A stretch of 64,000 nt of DNA, taken from contig NZ_CP081958.1 in NCBI RefSeq assembly GCF_019823105.1, positions 1,674,001 to 1,738,000 on the forward strand. The letters run 5' to 3'. This stretch comes from Halobaculum magnesiiphilum. Its GTDB lineage: Archaea; Halobacteriota; Halobacteria; Halobacteriales; Haloferacaceae. The notes beneath the pieces were generated by a model. The model did not search any database, was not told the origin of the DNA, and saw only the letters and a list, made by a program, of their open reading frames with translations. Numbering within the stretch: the stretch's first letter is position 1; each line of letters starts with the position of its first letter. The translations under genes were made by a program, and so were the position numbers. Positions 41,421 to 50,479 of this stretch are shown here, piece after piece.

Positions 41421-43088
41421 TTACTCTAACAGCAGCAGCTCTGGGCGCTCCAGCCGCTCCATCACGAAGTTCGTGAACCGGCCGGCCTCGGCGCCGTCGA
41501 TGACGCGGTGGTCGATCGACAGCGACAGCGGGAGGGTGTGGGCCGCGCGCACCTCGCCGTCCTCGGCGACGGGGCGCTCGTCGATGGCGCCGAGCCCCAT
41601 GATCGCCGTCTCGGGGTAGTTGATGATCGGCGTCGCGTACTCGCCGCCGATGGCGCCGAAGTTGGTGATCGTGAAGGTTCCGCCCTGCATCTCCTCGCGG
41701 GTGACCTTCCGCTCGCGGGCGCGCGCGGCGAGGTCGTTCACTTCGTCGGCGAGTTCGAGGATCGACTTCTCGTCGACGTGTTTCACGACGGGGACCATCA
41801 GGCCCGCGTCGGTCGCGACGGCGATCCCGAGGTTGTACTCCTTCTTCAGGAGGATCTCCTCGTCGTCCTCGCGGAGCTCGGAGTTGAGGTACGGGAACTC
41901 CTTGAGCCCGGCCACGAGCGCCTTCATCACGAACGGCATGTAGCTGAGCTTCACGTCGCGCTCGGCGGCGCGCTCCTTCAGGCTCGCGCGCACGTCGACC
42001 AGCTCGTCGACGACGGCGGTGTCGTGGTGGGTGACGTGCGGCGCCGTGTACTTCGAGGTCTCCATCTGCTGGCCGATGGTGCGGCGGACGCCGCGGTACG
42101 GCACCGACTCCGGCTCGCGGGAGCCCGCGGCGGCGCCGTTGCCCGACGCGGCGGCGGAGGCGGACGCGCCGGCGTCGTCGGCGCCGGCGGCCGACTCCGC
42201 GGCCTTCGCCTCCGTCACGGCCTGCGCGTACTGCTGGACCTGATCGGCCGTCACGAACGCCTCGCCGTCGCGCGTCTCGTCGGTCGGCACATCGTTCAGG
42301 TCGACGCCCGCGTCCTCCGCGGCCTTGCGGGTCGCCGGCACCGCGAGCGTGCGGTCGCGTCCGGCGGCCTCGACGGACGACGGAGCCGGCGACGGCGCGG
42401 TGTCGTCCGCGGCGGCATCGGCGTCGCCGGCGGCGCCGGCGTCCCCCGCCTCGGAGACGGCCGACCGCGTGTTCTCGATGTCGACCGATTTCGGGCCCGA
42501 GGAGTCGCCCTCGGCGACGTCCTCGGTCCCGTCCGACTCGGCGTGCGCTCGCACGTCGCCCTCGGTGACGCGGCCGCCGGGGCCGCTCCCCTCGACGGCG
42601 GCGATGTCGACGCCGAGCTCACGGGCGAGCCGTCGGGCGGACGGGGGCGCGAACACCCGGCCCGAGGAGGGCGCGGGCGCCTCGTCGGCTGTGTCGGCGT
42701 CGGCGTCGGCGTCGACACCGGCGTCGACGTCGGAGTCCGCGTCCGCGTCGGTGCCGGCGTCAGCGTCCGCGTCGGCGACCGGTTCGGATCCGGATTCGGA
42801 CTCGCCCGCATCGTCGGCAGCGGCGGCGGTGTCCTCCTCGCCGTCCTCGTCGACGTCGTAGGTGATGATCACGTCGCCGACGGGGACCATCTGGCCCTCC
42901 TCGGCGTGCAGTTCCTTCACCGTCCCGTTGTACGGGGACGGGACCTCCACGAGCGCCTTGTCGGTCTCGACTTCCGCGACCGGCTGGTCCTCGGTGACCG
43001 TGTCGCCGGGGGCGACCAGCCAGTTGACGAGTTCCCCTTCGGCGACGCCCTCGCCGACGTCGGGGAGCTTGAACTCCTTCTCGGCCAT
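41421..43088 (-). CDS. pdhC: Dihydrolipoamide acyltransferase (E2) of 2-oxoacid dehydrogenase complex
   Basis: A 555-residue E2 core that transfers the acyl group to CoA. The N-terminal lipoyl domain (residues 1-78) has the lipoyl lysine in Glu-Thr-Asp-Lys-Ala-Leu-Val-Glu. Then comes an acidic Asp/Ala linker (about 85-140) and a subunit-binding domain (about 143-185, Pro-Pro-Ser-Ala-Arg-Arg-Leu-Ala). A second region (about 245-290, Val-Pro-Ala-Thr-Arg-Lys-Ala-Ala-Glu-Asp-Ala-Gly-Val-Asp) looks like another subunit-binding domain. The catalytic domain from about 330 ends with Asp-His-Arg-Val-Ile-Asp-Gly-Ala. Third gene of the E1 alpha-E1 beta-E2 operon. No E3 (lpd) gene follows, unlike the arrangement I recall from other haloarchaea. 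Confidence 0.94.
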   Translation of the reverse strand: MAEKEFKLPDVGEGVAEGELVNWLVAPGDTVTEDQPVAEVETDKALVEVPSPYNGTVKELHAEEGQMVPVGDVIITYDVDEDGEEDTAAAADDAGESESGSEPVADADADAGTDADADSDVDAGVDADADADTADEAPAPSSGRVFAPPSARRLARELGVDIAAVEGSGPGGRVTEGDVRAHAESDGTEDVAEGDSSGPKSVDIENTRSAVSEAGDAGAAGDADAAADDTAPSPAPSSVEAAGRDRTLAVPATRKAAEDAGVDLNDVPTDETRDGEAFVTADQVQQYAQAVTEAKAAESAAGADDAGASASAAASGNGAAAGSREPESVPYRGVRRTIGQQMETSKYTAPHVTHHDTAVVDELVDVRASLKERAAERDVKLSYMPFVMKALVAGLKEFPYLNSELREDDEEILLKKEYNLGIAVATDAGLMVPVVKHVDEKSILELADEVNDLAARARERKVTREEMQGGTFTITNFGAIGGEYATPIINYPETAIMGLGAIDERPVAEDGEVRAAHTLPLSLSIDHRVIDGAEAGRFTNFVMERLERPELLLLE

Positions 43089-43091
43089 GGG

Positions 43092-44093
43092 TTAGAACTC
43101 CACGGCCTCCTTGATACCGTCGGCGACTCGCGCCGCGTTCGGGAGGTAGTAGTCCTCCAGCGCGTACAGCGGGTACGGCACGTCGTAGCCGGTGACGCGC
43201 TTGATCGGCGCCTCCTGGTACAGCAGCGCCTCCTCCTGCAGCGTCGCGGTGATCTCGCCCGCGAGCCCGCCCGTCTTGGGCGCCTCGTGGACGACGCACG
43301 CGCGGCCGGTCTTCTTGAACGACTCGACGATGGCCTCGCGGTCCATCGGGGAGACGGTGCGAAGGTCGACGACCTCGGCGTCGATACCCTCCTCGGCCAG
43401 CTCCTCGGCGGCCTCGAGGGTCGGGCGGGTCATCGCGCCGTAGGTGAACACGGACACGTCCGAGCCCTCACGGCGGGTCTTCGCCTCACCGATCGGTACC
43501 TCGTAGTCGCCCTCGGGCACGTCGCCACGGAAGGCGCGGTAGATGAGCTTCGGCTCCATGAACACGACCGGGTCGGGGTCGCGGATCGACGAGATGAGCA
43601 GCCCCTTGGTGTCGTACGGCGTCGAGGGCATGACCACCTTCAGCCCGGCCTCGTGGGTGTAGAACGCCTCCTTCGACTCCGAGTGGTGCTCGGGCGCGCG
43701 GATGCCGCCGCCGTAGGGCATGCGCAGCACCATCGGGAGCGTGTAGCGGCTGCGCGAGCGCGTGCGCAGCCGGGCCATGTGGCTCACGATCTGGTCGAAG
43801 CCGGGGTAGGCGAACCCGGAGAACTGGATCTCGGGGATCGGCTTCAGGCCCATCGCGGCCATGCCGACGGCGGTGCCGATGATGCCCGACTCCGCCAGCG
43901 GGGTGTCGATGACGCGGTTCTCGCCGAACTCGTCGTACAGGCCCTCGGTGGCGCGGAAGACGCCGCCGTTCTTGCCGACGTCCTCGCCCATGACGAGCAC
44001 GTCGTCGTCCAGCTCCATCTCGGTCGCGAGCGCGTCGCGGACCGACTGTACCAGCGTCAGGTTCTGCGTGGCTTCTTGCTCTTGCGTGCTCAT
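43092..44093 (-). CDS. pdhB: 2-oxoacid dehydrogenase E1 component, beta subunit
   Basis: A 333-residue thiamine-diphosphate enzyme subunit, forming the E1 heterotetramer with the alpha subunit. Typical stretches are Val-Leu-Val-Met-Gly-Glu-Asp-Val-Gly, Thr-Pro-Leu-Ala-Glu-Ser-Gly-Ile-Ile-Gly, Glu-Ile-Gln-Phe and the C-terminal Val-Val-Asp-Leu-Arg-Thr-Val-Ser-Pro-Met-Asp. It begins 4 bp after the E1 alpha stop, with a GGAG-type ribosome site inside the end of E1 alpha. Which 2-oxoacid is used (pyruvate or branched-chain) cannot be decided; haloarchaeal complexes often prefer branched-chain or unknown acids. Confidence 0.94.
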   Translation of the reverse strand: MSTQEQEATQNLTLVQSVRDALATEMELDDDVLVMGEDVGKNGGVFRATEGLYDEFGENRVIDTPLAESGIIGTAVGMAAMGLKPIPEIQFSGFAYPGFDQIVSHMARLRTRSRSRYTLPMVLRMPYGGGIRAPEHHSESKEAFYTHEAGLKVVMPSTPYDTKGLLISSIRDPDPVVFMEPKLIYRAFRGDVPEGDYEVPIGEAKTRREGSDVSVFTYGAMTRPTLEAAEELAEEGIDAEVVDLRTVSPMDREAIVESFKKTGRACVVHEAPKTGGLAGEITATLQEEALLYQEAPIKRVTGYDVPYPLYALEDYYLPNAARVADGIKEAVEF

Positions 44094-44097
44094 GATC

Positions 44098-45213
44098 TCA
44101 CTCCTCCACGAACGCGTCGTCGCCGTACTCCTCGCGCAGTCGCGCGAACTCCTCGGCCTGCCGTCGGATCTCCGGGGTCTGCTCGGCGAACACGTGCTCG
44201 AACATCGAGGACGGGTCCGGCCGAACCGTCGACTCCGCCGCGTCGATGGCGTCGGCCACCTCCTCGCGGACGGACTCCTCGACCGCGGCGACGCGCTCGT
44301 CGTCGAGCACGCCCTGGTTCCGGAGGAACCGCTCCAGCCGCGGGATCGGGTCCTTCGCCTTCCACTTCTCGACCTCCTCGTCCTCGCGGTAGACGCTCGG
44401 GTCGTCGGCGGTCGTGTGCGCGCCGAAGCGGTACTGGACCGCCTCGATCAGCGTCGGACGGCGCTCGCCCTCGCCCGGGTTCTTCGCCTTCTCCAGCGCC
44501 TCGGTCGTCGCCTTGTAGACGGCCAGCGGGTCCATGCCGTCGATCTGGACGCCCTCGAAGCCGTAGGCGACCGCCTTCTGTGCCAGGGTCTCGCTGGCGG
44601 TCTGGCGCTCGCGCGGGACCGAGATGGCCCACTGGTTGTTGTTGCAGAAGAACACGTTCGGCGTGTCGAACACGCCCGCGAAGTTCAACCCCTCGTGGAA
44701 GTCGCCCTCGCTGGTCGCGCCGTCGCCGAAGTAGCAGATGAACGCGCGGTCGGTGTCGCCGTCGTTCTTCAGCTTGTCCGCCCAGGCCATCCCCGTCGCG
44801 TGGGGGACCTGGCTCGCGATGGGGACCGCGGGCGTGAAGACGTTCGCGTCCTCGGGGATGAGGCTCCCGCGCTCGTCGCCCATCCAGTACAGCAGCGTCT
44901 GTTTCAGCGGCAGGCCGCGGACCAGCGCCGCCCCGTGTTCGCGGTAGGAGGGGATCATCCAGTCGTCCTCGGCCAGCGCCAACGCGGAGCCGACCTGCGC
45001 ACCCTCCTGTCCCGACAGCGGCGGGTACGTCCCCATGCGCCCCTGCCGCTGGAGCGACACCGCCCGTTCGTCGAAGTGGCGGGCGAGTTTCATGTGGCGG
45101 TACATCGCGACGAACTCCTCCTCGGAGAGGTCCGGGACGTCGCCGACGACGCCGCCCTCCTCGTCGAGGACCTGAACCATCCCGTCGCCGGGGTCGCGCT
45201 CGAGCGTGCTCAC
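44098..45213 (-). CDS. pdhA: 2-oxoacid dehydrogenase E1 component, alpha subunit
   Basis: A 371-residue subunit that binds thiamine diphosphate through Gly-Asp-Gly-Ala-Thr-Ser-Glu-Gly-Asp-Phe followed by Cys-Asn-Asn-Asn-Gln-Trp-Ala-Ile. Other matches are Tyr-Pro-Pro-Leu-Ser-Gly-Gln-Glu-Gly-Ala-Gln and Tyr-Arg-Glu-His-Gly-Ala. The frame is open to 45300, but I chose the GTG at 45213 (Val/Met-Ser-Thr-Leu-Glu-Arg-Asp). An aaggtggg ribosome site lies just upstream and a TATA-like actatttac at about 45267-45275 would give a leader of roughly 30 nt. First gene of the E1/E2 operon. Confidence 0.92.
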   Translation of the reverse strand: MSTLERDPGDGMVQVLDEEGGVVGDVPDLSEEEFVAMYRHMKLARHFDERAVSLQRQGRMGTYPPLSGQEGAQVGSALALAEDDWMIPSYREHGAALVRGLPLKQTLLYWMGDERGSLIPEDANVFTPAVPIASQVPHATGMAWADKLKNDGDTDRAFICYFGDGATSEGDFHEGLNFAGVFDTPNVFFCNNNQWAISVPRERQTASETLAQKAVAYGFEGVQIDGMDPLAVYKATTEALEKAKNPGEGERRPTLIEAVQYRFGAHTTADDPSVYREDEEVEKWKAKDPIPRLERFLRNQGVLDDERVAAVEESVREEVADAIDAAESTVRPDPSSMFEHVFAEQTPEIRRQAEEFARLREEYGDDAFVEE

Positions 45214-45266
45214 GGTACCCACCTTCGCATACCAGAACGCTGTCCGTCCCGCCTGATAGTGTTTTC

Positions 45267-45275
45267 GTAAATAGT
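45267..45275 (-). promoter_or_regulatory. TATA box of the E1/E2 operon
   Basis: The minus-strand actatttac lies about 55-60 bp before the GTG at 45213. With a Shine-Dalgarno-like aaggtggg in between, it indicates a leadered transcript. Another AT-rich stretch (attaacgatt, about 45412) could be a second upstream promoter. Confidence 0.5.
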
Positions 45276-45497
45276 TTACTGTGGACAGAAATACTGCCAA
45301 GAATTGGCAGGGCGTCGAATCTCCCTCGAATGAACCGGATGTTCGTACGTATTTCTTCGTGTATCCCCGAGGTTGCTTTGTGAACGGCCGAAAAGGAGAC
45401 GGAGTTCTTTACAATCGTTAATGCATGCTGTTCGCTAGCACGAGGCACGACATCGCACGCGTCGGACGTGAGAGCGGGGGTCGTGAACAGCGGGGGA

Positions 45498-46442
45498 TCA
45501 GTCGGCCGCCTGTGCGGCCTCGCGCGCCTCCTCGATCGTCGCCCCGTCGCGGACGAGCGCCTCGACGAAGAACTCGCCCGCCTTGTACGACGACCGGACC
45601 ATCGGTCCGGAGGCGCAGTACAGGAACCCGAGCTCCTCCTCGGCGACGCGCGCCCAGGTGTCGAACGCGTCCGGGTGGACGTACTCGAACACGTCGAGGT
45701 GCGAGCGCGACGGCTGGAGGTACTGCCCGAGCGTGACGATATCGACGTCGACGTTCCGGAGGTCCCGCAGCGTGCGGTACACCTCGTGGTCGTACTCGCC
45801 GAGCCCGAGCATAACGCTGGTTTTCGTGTGGATCTCTGACTCGCGGTTCACGCGTTCGAGCACGTCGAGGGTCTGCTCGTAGTTCGCGCGGCGGTCGCGC
45901 ACGGGCCACTGGAGGCGCTCGACCGTCTCGATGTTGTGGGCGATCACGTCCGGGTCGGCGTCGATGATCCGGTCGACGGCGTCTGGGTCGCCGCCGAAGT
46001 CGGGGATGAGCACCTCCACGAGGATCGAGGGATCGCGGCGTTTGATCGCGCGGATCGTCTCCGCGAAGTGACGCGAGCCGCCGTCGGCGAGGTCGTCGCG
46101 GTCGACGGAGGTGAGCACGACGTAGTCCAGCCCGATCTCCGCGACCGCGTCGGCGACGTTGGCGGGTTCGTCCGGGTCCAGCGGCTCCATCCCGCCGGTC
46201 TCCACGTCGCAGAAGTTGCACCCGCGCGAGCAGCGGTCGCCCATCAGCATGAACGTGGCCGTCCCCGGCCCGTCGCCGGGGCCGCTCCCCCCTGACCAGC
46301 ACTCCCCGAGGTTCGGGCAGTTCGCCTCCTCACAGACGGTGTGGAGGCCGCGGTCGCGGAGGATGGACTTGATCTCGGTGAAGCGCCGCCCGGAGGGCGG
46401 GCGCATCTTCAGCCAGTCCGGCTTCCGCCGCCGACTACTCAT
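45498..46442 (-). CDS. lipA: Lipoyl synthase
   Basis: A 314-residue radical SAM enzyme that inserts sulfur into octanoyl groups on lipoyl domains, such as that of the E2 protein encoded nearby. The auxiliary cluster motif is Cys-Glu-Glu-Ala-Asn-Cys-Pro-Asn-Leu-Gly-Glu-Cys, and the radical SAM motif is Cys-Ser-Arg-Gly-Cys-Asn-Phe-Cys. The C-terminal Arg-Ser-Ser-Tyr contains the conserved serine ligand. A Gly/Pro-rich loop of about 8 residues between the two clusters is an insertion. The ATG at 46442 gives the normal length. It is located upstream of the E1/E2 operon, same strand, with its own transcript likely. Confidence 0.95.
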   Translation of the reverse strand: MSSRRRKPDWLKMRPPSGRRFTEIKSILRDRGLHTVCEEANCPNLGECWSGGSGPGDGPGTATFMLMGDRCSRGCNFCDVETGGMEPLDPDEPANVADAVAEIGLDYVVLTSVDRDDLADGGSRHFAETIRAIKRRDPSILVEVLIPDFGGDPDAVDRIIDADPDVIAHNIETVERLQWPVRDRRANYEQTLDVLERVNRESEIHTKTSVMLGLGEYDHEVYRTLRDLRNVDVDIVTLGQYLQPSRSHLDVFEYVHPDAFDTWARVAEEELGFLYCASGPMVRSSYKAGEFFVEALVRDGATIEEAREAAQAAD

Positions 46443-46597
46443 ACCTCGTCGTTCGTCGCGGGGGGCAAAAGCGTGCGGTATACCCCGTCGAGTTGGTCCG
46501 CCCGCGACTCGGATCCGATGCGGTTCGAGCCGCCGGCGCGTGGATCCGACGGTCGATTCCACGCATCGAATGTGATAACAGATTGAACCGACAGGGA

Positions 46598-46606
46598 TTT
46601 ATTATA
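46598..46606 (+). promoter_or_regulatory. TATA box of the MATE exporter gene
   Basis: The sequence tttattata is centred about 33 bp before the ATG at 46635. Confidence 0.5.
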
Positions 46607-46634
46607 TCGCTAAGAGTGTGGAACAGACTCGCGA

Positions 46635-48053
46635 ATGTTCGACGTCTCGCCCGAGGAGATCACCGACGGGCGGCTGGGGAGAGCGCTCGCGTTCCTCTCG
46701 ATCCCGATCGTCGCCCAGCAGCTCGCGGTCACCGCACAGAGCATCGTCGACGTGCTCTGGCTCGGTCGCCTCAGCGGCGAGGCGGTCGCCGCCGTCGGCC
46801 TCGTGGCGCCGCTGATCGGGCTGATGACCGCGGTCGTGAGCGGGGTGTTCACCGGCGAACACGTCCTCGTCTCCCAGCGCGTCGGCGACGACGACGAACG
46901 CGGGGCGAGCCGCGCGGTGTTCCACGCGCTCGTCGCCGGCGTGGCGGTGATGCTCGCGATGGTGCTCGTCGCGAACGCGTTCGGCCGCCAGCTCACGGCG
47001 CTGTTCGACCCCGGCCCCGAGGTCGCCCGGATGGGCGCGATCTACCTCGGGACGATGGCAATCGCGTACACCGTCTCGACCGTCAGCGACGTGTTCGAGT
47101 ACGGCTTCATCGGCGCCGGCGACTCCCGGACCCCGCTCCTGGTCAACCTCCTGTCGATCGGGATCAGCATCGGCCTCGACCCGCTGCTCATCTTCGGCTA
47201 CGGGCCGATCCCGGGGTACGGGATCGCGGGCGCCGCCTACGCGACGGCGATCGGGTTCGGCGTCGGCGCCCTCGTCATGATCGCCGCCGCACGCTCGGGC
47301 CACCGAGGGTTCACCTTCCACCTCGACGCCGTCGGCCTCGATCGCGGGGAGTTCCGCGAGCTCGTCTCCGTGGGCGCGCCGAAGGTCGGGCAGGGGATCG
47401 CCAGACAGGTCGCCCGGCTCGTGGTCGTCGCGATCGTGTCGCTGACGGGCGGCGCGGCGGCGCTCACGGCGTACACGATCGGCGCCCGGATCGCGACGGT
47501 CGTGTTCGTCCCCGCGGCGGCGATCGGGTCGGCCGGGACGACCCTCGTGGGACAGAACCTCGGCGCCGACAAGCCTGCCCGGGCGACGCGGGCGACGTGG
47601 CTCGGCGTCGGCGCCGGCGCGGTCGGCCTCGGCGCGATCGGCGTCGTCCAGTACCTCCTGCCGGAGACCGTCGCCACCCTGTTCGTCCCCGGGATCGCCG
47701 GCGAGGCGCTCACGCTTACGGTCACGTACCTCCAGATCCTCGCGCTCGGCTACTGGGCGCTCGGGACGATCTGGACGGTCGAGGCCGGCTTCAACGGCGC
47801 CGGCCGAACGGACGTGAGCATGTACTCGACGATGCTCCAGTACTGGGCCGTCCGGGTGCCCGTCGCCGCCGTCGGCGCGTTCGTCCTCGGCTGGGGGGCG
47901 CTCGGGCCCTTCTGGGCGGTGACGATCTCGAACGTCGTCGCCGCCGTCGGGCTCGTCGGCTACTTCCGGTACTCGACCGCCGGGGGACTGCACGAGCGGG
48001 CCGCCGAGGGCGCCGGCAGCGACGGCGACGCCGGGGCCGCGGCCGGCGACTGA
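46635..48053 (+). CDS. MATE family efflux transporter
   Basis: A 472-residue integral membrane protein with about 12 hydrophobic segments, a cation-coupled exporter of organic cations or drugs. It shows Phe-Leu-Ser-Ile-Pro-Ile-Val-Ala-Gln-Gln-Leu (TM1), Ser-Ile-Val-Asp-Val-Leu-Trp-Leu-Gly-Arg-Leu-Ser, and Gly-Ala-Gly-Asp-Ser-Arg-Thr-Pro-Leu-Leu (typical MATE loop). The second-half equivalents are Val-Gly-Gln-Asn-Leu-Gly-Ala-Asp-Lys and Gly-Phe-Asn-Gly-Ala-Gly-Arg-Thr. The last 25 residues are a soluble acidic tail. The substrate is unknown. Confidence 0.93.
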   Translation: MFDVSPEEITDGRLGRALAFLSIPIVAQQLAVTAQSIVDVLWLGRLSGEAVAAVGLVAPLIGLMTAVVSGVFTGEHVLVSQRVGDDDERGASRAVFHALVAGVAVMLAMVLVANAFGRQLTALFDPGPEVARMGAIYLGTMAIAYTVSTVSDVFEYGFIGAGDSRTPLLVNLLSIGISIGLDPLLIFGYGPIPGYGIAGAAYATAIGFGVGALVMIAAARSGHRGFTFHLDAVGLDRGEFRELVSVGAPKVGQGIARQVARLVVVAIVSLTGGAAALTAYTIGARIATVVFVPAAAIGSAGTTLVGQNLGADKPARATRATWLGVGAGAVGLGAIGVVQYLLPETVATLFVPGIAGEALTLTVTYLQILALGYWALGTIWTVEAGFNGAGRTDVSMYSTMLQYWAVRVPVAAVGAFVLGWGALGPFWAVTISNVVAAVGLVGYFRYSTAGGLHERAAEGAGSDGDAGAAAGD

Positions 48054-48101
48054 TCGGTTCGGACGAGCGGATCGGACCGGTTCGCTCGTCCGAACCGGGA
48101 A

Positions 48102-50186
48102 TCAGAAGTCGTCGTCGCCGGGGGCGATCCCCTCGGCGTCCTCCGCGGGCGGCTCGATCCCGACCTCCTCGGGGTCGACGTCGAACTCCCGGCGGAGGTC
48201 CTGAATCCGGTCGCGGATGTCCGCCGCCAACTCGAACTCCAGGTTGCTCGCGGCCTCCTCCATGCGATCCTCCAGCGCCTGGATGCGCGCCTGCGCCTCC
48301 TCCTCGTCGGCGACCTCGTCGCCGGCGACGCCCGAGGTGTCGGTCTTCGATCCGGGGAGGTTCGTCTCGCCGATCTCCTTCTCGATGGTCCGGGGCTCGT
48401 AGCCGTGCTCCTCGTTGAACGCCCGCTGGATCTCCCGGCGGCGGTTCGTCTCCTCGATGGCCGCCTCCATCGCGCTCGTCGTCGCGTCGGCATAGAGGAT
48501 CACCTCGCCCTCGACGTTGCGGGCGGCGCGACCCATCGTCTGCACGAGGGTGGTCTCCGAGCGGAGGAAGCCCTCCTGGTCGGCGTCGAGGATCGCGACG
48601 AGGGAGACCTCGGGGATGTCCAGCCCCTCCCGGAGGAGGTTGATGCCGACGAGCACGTCGATCTCGCCGAGCCGCAGCGAGCGGATGATCTCGTGGCGTT
48701 CGAGGGTGTCGGTCTCGTCGTGCATGTACGCGACCTCGACGCCGGCCTCCTCCAGGTACTCCGTGAGGTCCTCGGCCATCCGCTTGGTGAGGGTGGTGAC
48801 GAGGGTGCGCTCGCCGCGCTCGATCCGGTCGTCGATGCGGTCCATCAGGTCGTCGACCTGTCCCTCGGCGGGCTCGACGGTCACCTCGGGGTCGACGAGG
48901 TGGGTGGGGCGGACGATCTGCTCGACGACCTGCTCGGAGCGCTCACGCTCGTAGTCGCTCGGGGTGGCCGAGACGTACAGCCGGCGGTCGGTCTTCTCCT
49001 CGAACTCATCGAAGGTGAGCGGGCGGTTGTCGTACGCCGTCGGCAGGCGGAAGCCGTTGCCGACCAGCGAGTCCTTGCGCGATTTGTCGCCCTCGTACTG
49101 CCCCTTGATCTGGGGGAGCGTCTGGTGGGACTCGTCGATCACCGTGAGGAAGTCGTCGGGGAAGTAGTCGAGCAGGGTGTAGGGCGCGTCGCCGGACTCC
49201 CGGTCCGAGAGGTGGACCGAGTAGTTCTCGATCCCCGAGCAGTAGCCCGTCTCCTGGAGCATCTCGATGTCGAAGGTGGTGCGCTCCTCGATGCGCTGGG
49301 CGGCGACGAGGTCGCCCTGGCGCTCGAAGTGCGAGACGCGCTGTTCCATCAGCTCCTCGATCTCGGAGACGGCCCGGTCGATCTGCTCCTCGGGCAGCGA
49401 GTAGTGCTCCGCCGGGTGGACGAGCGCCGCCGGCTCCTCGCTGACGACCTCGCCGTTGACCACGTCGACCTTGCGCATGCGGTCGATCTCGTCGCCCCAC
49501 AGCTCCACCCGGACGGCGTGGCGGCCGTACATCGGGAACACCTCGACGGTGTCCCCGCGCACGCGGAAGGTGCCCTGCTGGAAGTCCACGTCATTGCGCT
49601 CGTAGTTCAGGTCGACCAGCCGCTTGAGCAGCTCGTCGCGGCCGATCTCCTGGCCGACCTCCAGTTCCAGCGCCATGCCGCGGTAGTTCGCGGGGTCGCC
49701 GAGCCCGTAGATGGCCGAGACGGAGGCGACGACGATCACGTCGTCCCTCGTCAGCAGCGACCGCGTCGCGGAGTGCCTGAGGCGGTCGATCTCGTCGTTG
49801 ATGGACATCTCCTTGTCGATGTAGGTGTCCGTCTGCTCGACGTACGCCTCGGGCTGGTAGTAGTTGTAGTAGGAGACGAAGTACTCGACGGCGTTGTCGG
49901 GGAAGAGGTTCCGGAATTCCTCGTACAGCTGCGCGGCGAGGGTCTTGTTGTGGGCGATGACGAGCGTCGGGGTGTCGAGCTCCTCGACGACCCACGAGAC
50001 GGTGTTCGTCTTCCCGGAGCCGGTGACGCCCAGCAGCGTCTGCTCGGTCATCCCGGACTCGAAGCCGTCGACGAGTTGGCGGATCGCGTCGGGCTGGTCG
50101 CCCGCGGGGTCGAAGGGGGCGTCGACGCGCAGCGGCTTCTCCGCCTCGGGACGGTCCGGTGAGAGGGGTCCCTCGGTTTCGCTCAT
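48102..50186 (-). CDS. uvrB: Excinuclease ABC subunit B
   Basis: A 694-residue helicase-like damage verifier of nucleotide excision repair, working with UvrA and UvrC. Walker A is Gly-Val-Thr-Gly-Ser-Gly-Lys-Thr. The beta-hairpin that probes damaged DNA is [10 protein letters not shown]. The Walker B region is Asp-Glu-Ser-His-Gln-Thr, with helicase motif Gln-Thr-Met-Gly-Arg-Ala-Ala-Arg-Asn. A C-terminal UVR helix (about residues 630-665) binds UvrC. Haloarchaea acquired uvrABC from bacteria. The ATG at 50186 precedes an acidic N-terminus; the open frame beyond it is repeat-derived. Confidence 0.96.
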   Translation of the reverse strand: MSETEGPLSPDRPEAEKPLRVDAPFDPAGDQPDAIRQLVDGFESGMTEQTLLGVTGSGKTNTVSWVVEELDTPTLVIAHNKTLAAQLYEEFRNLFPDNAVEYFVSYYNYYQPEAYVEQTDTYIDKEMSINDEIDRLRHSATRSLLTRDDVIVVASVSAIYGLGDPANYRGMALELEVGQEIGRDELLKRLVDLNYERNDVDFQQGTFRVRGDTVEVFPMYGRHAVRVELWGDEIDRMRKVDVVNGEVVSEEPAALVHPAEHYSLPEEQIDRAVSEIEELMEQRVSHFERQGDLVAAQRIEERTTFDIEMLQETGYCSGIENYSVHLSDRESGDAPYTLLDYFPDDFLTVIDESHQTLPQIKGQYEGDKSRKDSLVGNGFRLPTAYDNRPLTFDEFEEKTDRRLYVSATPSDYERERSEQVVEQIVRPTHLVDPEVTVEPAEGQVDDLMDRIDDRIERGERTLVTTLTKRMAEDLTEYLEEAGVEVAYMHDETDTLERHEIIRSLRLGEIDVLVGINLLREGLDIPEVSLVAILDADQEGFLRSETTLVQTMGRAARNVEGEVILYADATTSAMEAAIEETNRRREIQRAFNEEHGYEPRTIEKEIGETNLPGSKTDTSGVAGDEVADEEEAQARIQALEDRMEEAASNLEFELAADIRDRIQDLRREFDVDPEEVGIEPPAEDAEGIAPGDDDF

Positions 50187-50479
50187 TGGAGTGGGTGTGG
50201 GGCGGGACGCACTTGACGAGCGCGGTCGAGTGAGTGAGCGACCGAAGGGAGCGAACGAACGAGACCGCGAAAGAACAGCGGAACGGTCCTGTGCCGCTCC
50301 GGCCATGAAGCAAGCGCGGACAACGGCGGCGCGCTTGCGGGCGCGCCGCCCACGAAGCGAGCGCGAACAAGGGCGGATCGCTCCTCTGCCGCATCGCCCA
50401 TGAAGCGATCGCGTCGGCGACAGCGGCGACGTTCGCGACCGCCGAAACGCATACCACCCGAAGCCGAGAACGTTCGATC
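50187..50479. repeat. Repeat block upstream of uvrB
   Basis: A 7-bp inverted repeat, cgcggtc/gaccgcg (50221-50227 and 50263-50269), encloses a 35-nt loop of gagtga/gagcga/gaacga-like motifs. The stem gcaagcgcg/cgcgcttgc (50310-50338) has an 11-nt loop, gacaacggcgg. Degenerate units of about 50 bp starting with ccatgaagc or cacgaagc recur at about 50303, 50350 and 50398. No gene is supported. The block lies in the divergent promoter region of uvrB and the gene at 50480. Confidence 0.55.

Noticed and set aside
41508..44741. A 1077-codon rightward ORF across the E1/E2 operon
   Set aside because: It is a pure shadow of E2, E1 beta and E1 alpha, all of which have unmistakable motifs on the minus strand.
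45425..45736. Rightward ORF near an AT-rich promoter-like sequence, antisense to lipA
   Set aside because: After a few codons it is an Arg/Pro-rich shadow of lipA.
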